From: Bryum argenteum
Lineage: Eukaryota; Streptophyta; Bryopsida; Bryales; Bryaceae
Reading direction: 5' to 3'
NCBI GenBank assembly: GCA_037043015.1
Contig: CM073325.1
Coordinates: forward strand, 20,067,001-20,131,000
Length of the DNA stretch: 64,000 nucleotides
This document shows positions 56,710 to 64,000 of the stretch, in pieces; positions within the stretch are counted from its first letter, which is position 1; every line of letters starts with the position of its first letter. A program made the translations under genes and the position numbers. The notes beneath the pieces were generated by a model. The model was not told where the DNA came from and searched no databases. It saw only the letters and a list, made by a program, of their open reading frames with translations.

Positions 56710-57228
56710 ATGACGTCGACTGAGAACGTGAACACGAGTATGGAGGTGGAGAATTCGATGATATCAGCAGAGGCGCCTAAGAAGAGGAATAAACAAAAAG
56801 GTGCAACTCATGGGCTGAATTGGGAGATTTTAGAGAATGAAGACATTAAAGCGGAACGCGGTTGGGAACTGGAGGTGACGGAGTATTGGACCGCTCAAAT
56901 TTGCAAGAAATATGTGAAGATGTTTCACATTGGCAAACTTTGGCCTAAAGAATGTCATGCAGTTCATACCAAGAACTTTTGTTGCAACCCGCAACATGCA
57001 AGGATGATCACTTTATCCACCGTGCGGAGGAAGTATGGCGGGCCTTGTTCGGGATCGTGCCAAAACAAAAGGGTACTTTTATTTACCAATTGTTGGCAAT
57101 GGTATATCTTTGAGTTGATACTACAACGGAAGATAAATTGGAGCACGTACCAAACTAATACTCAATTTCCTTCAATTGAGAGGAAGCGAAGCATATCCCG
57201 GATTGCTTTGATCCACAATCTGCCTTGA
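56710..57228 (+). CDS. KLWP/NWST domain, N-terminal part of the RING gene
   Basis: ATG at 56710. A basic segment (APKKRNKQKG) may be a nuclear signal. Then comes WELEVTEYW followed by CKKYVKMFHIGKLWP and, about 80 residues later, LQRKINWST. These motifs match the - strand cargo gene at 41522-43126 at the same spacing, so the two are paralogous. The frame ends at TGA 57226-57228, but coding character continues in other frames (EDTTEDENVVTKDTETF near 57285-57335, after an A17 run), so this is probably one gene with the RING frame. The A run makes frame assignment unsafe. Confidence 0.65.
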   Translation: MTSTENVNTSMEVENSMISAEAPKKRNKQKGATHGLNWEILENEDIKAERGWELEVTEYWTAQICKKYVKMFHIGKLWPKECHAVHTKNFCCNPQHARMITLSTVRRKYGGPCSGSCQNKRVLLFTNCWQWYIFELILQRKINWSTYQTNTQFPSIERKRSISRIALIHNLP

Positions 57229-57298
57229 CAAAGCATATTTTGGAGGTTTTGAGAAAAAAAAAAAAAAAAACAAAAGGTCGGAGAGGATACAACGGAAG

Positions 57299-59209
57299 AT
57301 GAGAATGTCGTTACAAAGGATACTGAGACATTCCTCTTGCCACGGATGGTCTATCAAACGAACAACTGCAGTTGATAGGCTTCGGGATGTAAACGCGATT
57401 GGGAGAGCGATCATTGGAAGAGGCGAATGCGGTGCAAGATCGTGTGGGGACTTAGAGAATGTAGTGGAAGAGGTACTCTCCCCTCTCATTCCAGATAACC
57501 CTATTATTCCCAATGGCCTAAATTTGACCGTCAATAATCCAAAATCGAATGAGGCAGGGCCAAGTAAACCAATGGAAACAACATCCATGCCAGATTCCAT
57601 TACTCCGCAGATGGAGAAGGATTGGTGGTCAAATTTCGAAGAGCTATATGAAGGAGTACCAAGCAACAAGAAACTGAGAGAGTTTCTCACTTATATTGAC
57701 GAAATGGCAAAGATCTTATACGAGGGTTCGGCTCCAGATGGTGAGACGAAGTTGAAGTGGGAGGACACCAAAAAAATCTCAGTATTGGAAGCTGGGACCG
57801 ATATGAAAATCGCGACTGAAGTTCTTGCTACTATGGCTCCACAGTTTTTAGAAATGTCTAAAACTTTTGCCTTATTGATGCCTCGAATGCTAGAAGCAGC
57901 TATAGACTACGAGAAGATATCAGAGAAATGGCTCCCGTATGTGAAAGCAAGGATAAAGGATGTGGAGGATCTTATGAGTCTTGAGGCGAAGTATTCCGTA
58001 GCAATTACCATGATTGAAAAGGTGGTTTATGATTTCAAACTGAATGGATATGAGCGCAGAAAATCCCCGTACTACTGCAATCTCATGGAGCAAGCGATGA
58101 ACATTTTGAATCCTCCCGAAGAAGGTGATGTGGAAGATCTCCCCCTAAATCCAAAAGATATTTCTCCAATTTCAAAAATTGGAGAAACGATCGATAGGGA
58201 AGGTGATCTTATTCCATCTAATAATGATGGGAATAATAAGAGTGATGGCCCGGAGATGAAAAGTACTCCATCATGCGAGCCAGGGCCTACTGAGGCAGTA
58301 GAGGACATTCATGAGAAGGAAGCACGGTTCACTACGCAGGAGAAAGGAAAACAAATCATCAATTTGGACGATGATACGGAATCGGAGGACAATGGAAGGA
58401 GGGGCGTGCGTGTAGAGGATGATACACATTCGAAGGGAAAAGATTGCCTACATAATCAATGTCCTAAAGAAACATTGGAAATGCAATTGGAAGCAATGAT
58501 GAAGCAGAGAGATGAGGCACGAGCTGAACTAGAATCCATACGAATGGCATTGAGAAATGTGGATTATACACCACGCGAAGAGAACATATTGCCTTGGTTG
58601 GCTTGGGTTCACCGACTTCAAGATAGGGAGGCCATGGTTTCAAAGGCACAACATAATCTGAAGAAGATTGCCGCCAAATCATGTGGTTCGAGTGAACATG
58701 TGAATACATCATTGGAGGAATTTAAAAAATACGAAAGATTACGAGAACACGAACCTACTAAGGTCACTATTTGGGGTGATGTGGAGGAGATGATGGAGCG
58801 AACAAATTTCAATCGGATGGGAAAAGATGATGATATTGATTGGAGTTTGGAAGTGGCAGAAGGATGGGTGCCATACAACTCATTCTCATCGCATTTTGTG
58901 GAATCAAATCGAAATGTCGTTTACATGCGACCCCCACCGACAATACTGAAGGAAAAATGTGGCATGTGCCGATATCATTTCGGTCCAGAAGGAGCGTACA
59001 CACTGGGCCAATGTGGCCATAACTTTCATGTTACTTGCATAGCAAGCGTTGCCCGGGGAAAATCATCATGTCCTATATGTCGTTCTCCAATTAGCACGAG
59101 ATTCTACGAAGTGATGGGGATGCGCGATGTCATGCCACCTGGCACACGAGTTCAACCGATGGAATCTCCCTTTGGATCAACTTCCAAAGAAACTTCACAA
59201 CTTTCGTGA
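57299..59209 (+). CDS. RING-H2 finger protein, main open part
   Basis: Open frame of 636 codons. The middle part is helical (WWSNFEELYEGVPSNKKLRE; AIDYEKISEKWLPYVKARIK), then acidic, then a coiled coil (MQLEAMMKQRDEARAELESI). Near residues 553-596 a RING-H2 finger is complete: C-x2-C, 14 residues, CGHNFHVTC, 10 residues, CPIC (CGMC...CPICRSPI). RING-H2 proteins are usually E3 ubiquitin ligases that position a charged E2. Whether the N-terminal 20-30 codons are used is doubtful because of the frame change near 57370. Its position in the element suggests modification or removal of a host or transposon protein, but the substrate is unknown. Confidence 0.78.
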   Translation: MRMSLQRILRHSSCHGWSIKRTTAVDRLRDVNAIGRAIIGRGECGARSCGDLENVVEEVLSPLIPDNPIIPNGLNLTVNNPKSNEAGPSKPMETTSMPDSITPQMEKDWWSNFEELYEGVPSNKKLREFLTYIDEMAKILYEGSAPDGETKLKWEDTKKISVLEAGTDMKIATEVLATMAPQFLEMSKTFALLMPRMLEAAIDYEKISEKWLPYVKARIKDVEDLMSLEAKYSVAITMIEKVVYDFKLNGYERRKSPYYCNLMEQAMNILNPPEEGDVEDLPLNPKDISPISKIGETIDREGDLIPSNNDGNNKSDGPEMKSTPSCEPGPTEAVEDIHEKEARFTTQEKGKQIINLDDDTESEDNGRRGVRVEDDTHSKGKDCLHNQCPKETLEMQLEAMMKQRDEARAELESIRMALRNVDYTPREENILPWLAWVHRLQDREAMVSKAQHNLKKIAAKSCGSSEHVNTSLEEFKKYERLREHEPTKVTIWGDVEEMMERTNFNRMGKDDDIDWSLEVAEGWVPYNSFSSHFVESNRNVVYMRPPPTILKEKCGMCRYHFGPEGAYTLGQCGHNFHVTCIASVARGKSSCPICRSPISTRFYEVMGMRDVMPPGTRVQPMESPFGSTSKETSQLS

Positions 59210-59904
59210 GTGGGGGAAAGCACTTGAATGGGATAGTTCAACATCAAAACACCAGCTCCTCATGCATGATGTAGGCGAGACAGAGCCATTGCTTTGGATG
59301 ACACGTGACTACGAGGTGGAGATTAGGCGCGAGATATTGAAGACAATGAGCAACGAGAGATGTTTTGCCGCAACTTTGGAGGACATTGAGTCATCGAACA
59401 CAATCGTTTCTTCCGATTCCCTCCAAAGAGAGTGGAGAAGGGAGAAGATGGTTTGTGGCATGAGGTAACAAGTGACATTGAGTTTGGAGAGGAGTACAAG
59501 AAGTACGATGATAGGCCGATTGGAAGGGCTTTAGTCCTAGCGAAGTTGGAAGAGGCCGCACACTTACGGATTTCAACGAAGGAGGAATCTTTCAAAGACG
59601 CAGACTGTACTTTTACGGGAGGCGGTAGAGAAATTTGAGTCGCGCATTAAGAACATCATTACTCATTGGACGACAATGATCAAAGACCCGGCGGAGTTAT
59701 TGGTGTCTATCACGTGAGAGGACTCCTTTGTGAAGGATGTGGTGGGACGAATCGAGGAGGCCATGAAAATCTTCCGTTCCAAAAATGCTAACCCACCCAA
59801 GAAACGGAAAAGGGATGATGGCAATGAGAGCGGCAGCGATTGGATGTCGGGCAACAACAGAGAAATTGCTGCGAGTGGATCAAGAATACGACGAGGGCGG
59901 TAGA
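59127..59904 (+). pseudogene. C-terminal part of the RING gene in shifted frames
   Basis: Beyond the RING frame, coding-like sequence continues: WGKALEWDSSTSKHQLL (59215 onward), REILKTMSNERCFAATLEDI, EEYKKYDDRPIGRALVLAKL (59480), then FESRIKNIITHWTTMIKDPA (59634 onward), EEAMKIFRSKNANPPKKRKR (59755-59815; PKKRKR is a classical monopartite nuclear signal) and a stop at about 59902. At least three frame changes and one TGA (59716) separate the parts. Together they suggest a protein of about 1000 residues, nuclear by its signal. Confidence 0.55.
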
Positions 59905-60304
59905 ATTGCTAGACCAAGCCAAAGACCCCGGACTCGTAGTATAGCAAATACGATTGATACAGAAGAGCATTCAGTTGCGATGTAATAGAAATCCAATAGA
60001 AGCGTAGACGGTTAAGAAGGGTTACAGTTCCCGGAATAGGGTCGCTTACCATTTTGGATTTGTAATGCATGGTTTTTGTAATGAAGTTTTTTATTTCTTA
60101 TGATGTAATAGTCTTTTGTTGACTATTCACCGACATTTTCAGACAAAATAAAGTACGAACATATCAACAGTTTGGTAATAAAGTTTCACGAGCTATACTA
60201 TCCGAAACATACACGAAGTATGCTAGACCTCTACTACGTGTCTGAGCATGTAATTAATGTCTATTCATCCACATCGGTGGGAATTGCATAATCGTTGTCT
60301 CCTT
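59905..60304. other. Convergent intergenic stretch
   Basis: Non-coding gap between the RING gene (+) and the transposase (-). It contains AATAAAGT (60148) and AATAAAG (60177), possible polyadenylation signals for the + strand gene. Confidence 0.5.
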
Positions 60305-61237
60305 TTACTTCAGCTCCGCTAGATCCCGTAGGGTCATCTTCGAAATCACTACTAACTCTTGTTTGATTCTTCGTTTGTGACTTCCCGAATGAATGATCTT
60401 GAATTTTCCCGCATTCTCAATGGCATCAAGGGGATTCTTCGGTTTATCATGAACAAACGGAAGCATTGGAGCTTTACGTTTCGTCATAACTCTTGGAGGC
60501 TCCTTCTTCCGTAGCCCTGAACCTCCTGGAAGGTTCTTGTATCCCAATTGAAGAAGCGGTACATCCGAGTCACTAGAGATTCCGCCGGAATTGGAACGTA
60601 CTGTTCGAGGTCGCACTTGATTTGAAAGTGACACCAAACGTTTGGAAGATTTCTCCATCACTGTAGGGACCTCTAAATCACATTTTTGAAATAGAGACCG
60701 AGAGGCAACAGCAGGCAACGCAGGTTCATCCGCAGTGGCGGACGTCATATTTATCGTTATTGGATCAAACGTAACAGTACGGCCATGAGTATCATCCCTC
60801 ACGATTTTCACATTCGGAACAACATTCTCGTCCGTATTTGGAGTTAGTCCGGTACGAGGGGTATTATCACATGTGACTTTGTCGGTATCCTTTTGAAACC
60901 GTGGTAAATGAGCTAGGGGCAACAATTCATCTGGATCATCCGCCTCAGCTTCATCGTCAACAAAGTCATACGTGGTGTTCGGGACGTTCAAAGCATCTTG
61001 CAAGCTCATAGCGGGGATGCTATTGAGGTCATCTTCTAGGTCCTCCAAAACGTGATCCGAAAAGCCTTCACCAATTGAGTTATGGGGGGTTTCTTCATCA
61101 TCGGAGTCACGTACGTCACGATCCTCTACATCCAAGTTCTCCGAGTACCACCTCTTCTCATCCGTTAACTTTGCGTTTGCAAGTAACTTTGAGTTGATGT
61201 ATACAAAGACCAAGTCATCAGCCCTTTCCGGTAGCAA
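60305..61237 (-). CDS. hAT transposase, C-terminal end and tail
   Basis: 310 codons. It begins in the conserved LLPERADDLVFVYINSKLL block that ends plant hAT dimerisation domains and continues with a tail not needed for transposition in typical family members: acidic (DVRDSDDEETP, DDEAEADDPDEL), then basic (SGLRKKEPPRVMTKRKAP, SGSHKRRIKQE). The tail is open over its whole length, so it was under selection until recently or is by chance free of breaks. Confidence 0.75.
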   Translation of the reverse strand: MLPERADDLVFVYINSKLLANAKLTDEKRWYSENLDVEDRDVRDSDDEETPHNSIGEGFSDHVLEDLEDDLNSIPAMSLQDALNVPNTTYDFVDDEAEADDPDELLPLAHLPRFQKDTDKVTCDNTPRTGLTPNTDENVVPNVKIVRDDTHGRTVTFDPITINMTSATADEPALPAVASRSLFQKCDLEVPTVMEKSSKRLVSLSNQVRPRTVRSNSGGISSDSDVPLLQLGYKNLPGGSGLRKKEPPRVMTKRKAPMLPFVHDKPKNPLDAIENAGKFKIIHSGSHKRRIKQELVVISKMTLRDLAELK

Positions 61238-62423
61238 CCGATTCCGCTTCCTATCGTGAACGAAAGAGTAATCGCTCCAATTTGCGTTCGCACGCCGACG
61301 ATGACACCGTTTGAGCTAGGATTCGCTTTGCAATCGGAGCAAGGAGTTTTCCAACAAACCCTTCAATTTCCCACCAAACAAAGGGAGAACATTTCGACTC
61401 AAGAGGATCCAACATCTCATGAAATGGTGCACTCCTCATTCGAAATGCCATATATTCATTCGCCACATCATGATAAGTGCCGGAGCACATAGAGTTTTTA
61501 GAACACGCCCGCACCCATGCGGACCTCTTTATCATCTCGCTAACTCTTTGTCATGTAGTAAATAAGGATTAAGGAGTGCACCAAAGACAGAAGCAGAATC
61601 TGTTGTCATCATCTTTTTCCTTGCGTAGAAGTTCTCCTTCGCAATGTCCGCTAAATCCGTAGGGAGTGAAAATGGTTTTGTAGATAGCGTCAGTACATGC
61701 TTCTCGAGCTGACGAACGATATGCAAAGCCTTGCCCGCACAAGGCTCCTTGCCGTCGAATTCGAAGAGCATACACTCTCTGGGGCCACCATATCTCGGAA
61801 GTTTGTACAACGCTTCCAAAAACCGTCATCCAAAACCACTTTTCTTACGTTGCGGGACTCCGTAATTTATCTCTAGCCGATAGAGACTTCTTCGAGGCAT
61901 ATAACAACATTTGGGGATCTACAACGATTTGCTCCAAAGAATCGCGAACCCTGCAATAAGCGATCTATCATTATAAAATTGCACGCAAATCTTGTTTTCC
62001 AGGCATCAATAGGCTAAACCTTGTCTCGTGTTTACGAAACACGGCTAAAGGCATTTGACGATTTTTAATGAACTTGACCAAGCCCTTGGCCTTTTCCAAA
62101 GTTTCTTTCACCCATGACGCCTTTCCCCAATCTTCCAACAACAAATCCATCGCATGCGTGGCGCATCCCCGAATGAATATATGGGGATAATCCTCAACGA
62201 CTAATCGAGAGGCATTAATCATTACGAAGCGTTGTCCGTGCGGACTTGGACAACGCTCGGGCCAACTTGTTTGATGAACTTCACCATGATAGAGGCCATA
62301 TACATTCTTTGTCTTTTCTTTGCCGATGAGTATCGACGGCGCCAAGAAAAAGCTCTCCGGCAGAGTCACTAGCATTGCATTCACAAGAGGGCGACTACTC
62401 TGATGATGACCATCCATCCATGG

Positions 62424-63158
62424 CTAAAGTTCCCCGAACTTCCGAAGGCTCTCCTTGAGTCTACTATCTAGTTTTCCTTCTAGATCACTTTTTACTTGTC
62501 CCAACAACTTTGTCCGAATGTCATGGTAAGAAGGAGGGACATATGGTTTTTGGAAAGAGGCAGTTTTCATTACGGCTTCCTTGAAGATCGGATTCCGTGC
62601 TACAGCAAACGGTACGTTTGCTTCATAGAAAAACTTTGCCCAAAGTATGTCTAGTTCCCGCCTATCCGCTTCAGCAAAACCATCTTCAATCACAGATTGT
62701 TTCATCGCCCTATTGATATGCCCACCAACCCTCACTTGTCCCGCAAAGTTAGGAACGGCGGAGATTGATCCAACTAAAGGTGTTGATGGAATCGAAGGGG
62801 TAGCTTGAGAAGATCCCACGCAAGAGTCTCCACCAATGGACCTTGGCGTGCCAACATTCGGAACTTCTGATGACGATGGTATTGAATGAAAACCGCTCAT
62901 TTCTCCATTATGTGGAGGGAACCGCCCGTCACATGTTCGAAATAAATCCATCACTCGGGTGTTCAATTTTGGACAAAGCGTAACTGTATTAAGGCGGACC
63001 CCACGCTTGCCTTCATAACCAAGGTGACTGAGCTGCCGTTCTAGCCTCTTGCTCATAACCTTATGACAGAGATTGCATTGGACAGTTGGGGTCGTAGTAG
63101 GTTGGCCTTGTACTTCATGAACATCGGTGAACCAAAGTGAGGATGATTTGTTGGCCAT
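62424..63158 (-). CDS. hAT transposase, N-terminal open part with BED finger
   Basis: 244 codons from the initiator ATG. The BED finger (C-x2-C with downstream His) would bind the ends or the subterminal arrays. A Ser/Thr/Pro-rich linker separates it from the DUF659 start. It ends with TAA just before the first catalytic Asp, which lies in another frame (TLAMDGW). Confidence 0.85.
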   Translation of the reverse strand: MANKSSSLWFTDVHEVQGQPTTTPTVQCNLCHKVMSKRLERQLSHLGYEGKRGVRLNTVTLCPKLNTRVMDLFRTCDGRFPPHNGEMSGFHSIPSSSEVPNVGTPRSIGGDSCVGSSQATPSIPSTPLVGSISAVPNFAGQVRVGGHINRAMKQSVIEDGFAEADRRELDILWAKFFYEANVPFAVARNPIFKEAVMKTASFQKPYVPPSYHDIRTKLLGQVKSDLEGKLDSRLKESLRKFGEL

Positions 63159-63358
63159 TTTGATAGGTAGGACATCTCAAAATGATCAAACGTGGTAGTA
63201 GATATGTAGAAAAAAATGTCAAGAGTTCGTAAACGAACTCTGCACTTCCGAACTCAATACGTACCAAGCAACGGACACATAACATAAAGTTATGCAGCTC
63301 AGAGACTTTGGGTCGCATTCACAATTCGGAAGTGAAATGAGGCCTTGTGTCTCTTCTC

Positions 63359-63365
63359 TTATATA
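63359..63365 (-). promoter_or_regulatory. TATA box of the transposase gene
   Basis: On the - strand TATATAAGAGAAGAGACACA, about 205 bases before the ATG at 63158, with the right subterminal GC array directly upstream. Unlike the other three modules the GCCGACCGG block does not follow TATA directly; AAGGCCTC is found some 20 bases on. Confidence 0.65.
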
Positions 63366-63414
63366 CCTTCAACCCTGAATTTGACCGTTGAAATTTGAAT
63401 TTCTGCCGTTGAAT

Positions 63415-63908
63415 TTCAAGTGGTCGGGCCTTCGTAGCCGGCCGACCTCGCCGGTCGCCACAGCGGTCGGCGGCCGACCTCGCCGGTCGTCACCCCGGTC
63501 GGCGGCCGACCTCGCCGGTCGTCACCCCGGTCGGCGGCCGACCTCGCCGGTCGTCACCCCGGTTGGCGGCCGACCTCGCCGGTCGTCACCCCGGTCGGCG
63601 GCCGACCTCGCCCGGTCTTAGGGCGGTCGGCGGCCGACCTCGCCCGACCGCGACACCGGTCGGCCTAAGGAACGTCGGTCCCGCACACCGGTCGGCCGGT
63701 CGGAGAGTCGGACGAAGTGCGGTCGGCCGTCAAACGGTCGTCGGCGGGGGAAGTGCGGTCGGTACCGGGCGGGGAAGTGCGGTCACCCACTGTCGGACGG
63801 TAATTTACCCCAAGTAAATTATAAAAAACCCGTTATGTCACCGACAGGTTCTAGGGGCTGAGGACGACCGGACCATGGTCGACCAGTCGCCCCCTGGTCC
63901 GGTCGTCC
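63415..63908 (-). repeat. Right subterminal GC-rich array
   Basis: Tandem 36-bp units of the form GGCGGCCGACCTCGCCGGTC plus GTCACCCCGGTC, about five times (63460-63620), then GGTCGGCC-like units, then GGGGTAAATTACC (reverse strand) and the palindromic ACCATGGT near the end. Mirrors the left subterminal region in motif content. Confidence 0.85.
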
Positions 63909-63927
63909 TGACAACCCTGTTTTTTAT

Positions 63928-64000
63928 GTAACATGAATGTAAATTGTGTGTTGATAGGACTGTGGATGCCATGAAATGGTCAATGAGCAAGTGGCAAAAA
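63928..64000 (+). pseudogene. Host sequence right of the hAT element
   Basis: Continues the sequence broken at 37929. TTGTGTGTTGATAG could be an acceptor, followed by an open reading (AMKWSMSKWQK) that runs to the window end. It is expected to be the next part of the Plavaka-like gene, but it is too short to confirm. Confidence 0.4.

Larger units (their letters stand above)
60305..63158 (-). pseudogene. hAT transposase with BED finger and long C-terminal tail
   Basis: Start ATG at 63158 (MANKSSSLW). The parts in order are: BED-type finger VQCNLCHKVMSKRLERQLSH (about 63090-63030); LDILWAKFFYEANVPFAVAR and VPPSYHDIRTKLL (62424-62660), the DUF659 region; TLAMDGW with the first catalytic Asp (about 62420); RTDNAS with the second (about 62240); IRGCATHAMDLLLEDW (about 62150), the CxxH block; ALLNPYLLHD (about 61560); LAPIAKRILAQTVSSSACER (about 61300), the hAT dimerisation block with the catalytic Glu; and RADDLVFVYINSKLL (about 61215). 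A tail of about 250 residues, acidic then basic, ends at 60305. At least five frame changes separate the parts. All three catalytic residues are present in the sequence. Confidence 0.88.
37930..63919. mobile_element. Giant hAT-superfamily transposon with cargo genes
   Basis: A 25,990-bp element with perfect 11-bp terminal inverted repeats, CAGGGTTGTCA at 37930-37940 and TGACAACCCTG at 63909-63919, and an exact 8-bp target duplication TTTTTTAT (37922-37929, 63920-63927). Eight-base duplications and CAGGG-type ends are diagnostic of hAT elements. A hAT transposase with a BED finger is encoded on the - strand at the right. Three further genes are carried. Both subterminal regions contain ACCATGGTC-type palindromes and GGGGTAAAT. 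A gypsy element (48400-56140) is nested; without it the element is about 18.2 kb, far above the usual 3-5 kb of autonomous hAT elements. Confidence 0.92.

Overview
The window looks like nuclear DNA of a land plant. It has a TIR-NBS-LRR resistance gene with plant-style introns, a chromodomain Ty3/gypsy element, a Ty1/copia element primed by initiator tRNA-Met, an expansin relic, and CCCTAAA (Arabidopsis-type) telomere-like repeats. Chromovirus plus Plavaka-like transposase content makes a non-seed plant (bryophyte or lycophyte) my preferred guess, but nothing here fixes the species. Almost everything is transposon sequence, much of it nested.

Region 1 (1-17110) is one TNL gene on the + strand, in pieces: TIR exon, P-loop exon, kinase-2/ARC exon, LRR exon and an acidic C-terminal end. 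A chromodomain gypsy element (about 3758-9852) splits the NB-ARC part. A copia element (10586-16344, TSD GACAT) splits the LRR part; removing it together with one TSD copy restores the LRR reading frame. The copia element carries an antisense F-box-like gene fragment between pol and its 3' LTR.

Region 2 (17111-31600) is AT-rich and gene-poor. It holds a duplicated piece of the TNL 3' flank, two 253-bp MITEs, a beta-expansin-like pseudogene next to a 24-bp minisatellite, a coding-like fragment of unknown function on the - strand, and a 927-bp TTAA-flanked element with piggyBac-like ends.

Region 3 (31618 to beyond the right end) is a decayed + strand Plavaka/KDZ-type (CACTA superfamily) transposase gene, itself used as a landing site. 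A non-autonomous LTR element (35014-37815, TSD TCGAC) sits in it. Just downstream lies a 25,990-bp hAT element (37930-63919) with perfect 11-bp terminal repeats (CAGGGTTGTCA) and an 8-bp TSD (TTTTTTAT).

The large hAT element is the most interesting object. Besides a BED-finger hAT transposase on its right side it carries a protein-kinase-like gene, a gene for a Tyr/Gly/Pro-rich repeat protein, and a RING-H2 gene. The last two share an unrecognised N-terminal domain and so appear to be paralogues. The four gene starts lie next to GC-rich arrays of GGTCGGCC-like motifs with a TATA box; in three of them nearly the same GCCGACCGG-type sequence directly follows TATA. A fifth such array (45547-45740) has no gene. 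A degenerate chromodomain gypsy element (48400-56140, TSD TCGAC) with almost identical LTRs is nested inside, so the hAT element is about 18.2 kb without it. Most genes in the element carry one-base frame breaks. Because the two gypsy LTRs differ almost only in G/C run length, some breaks may be sequence-consensus errors rather than true decay.
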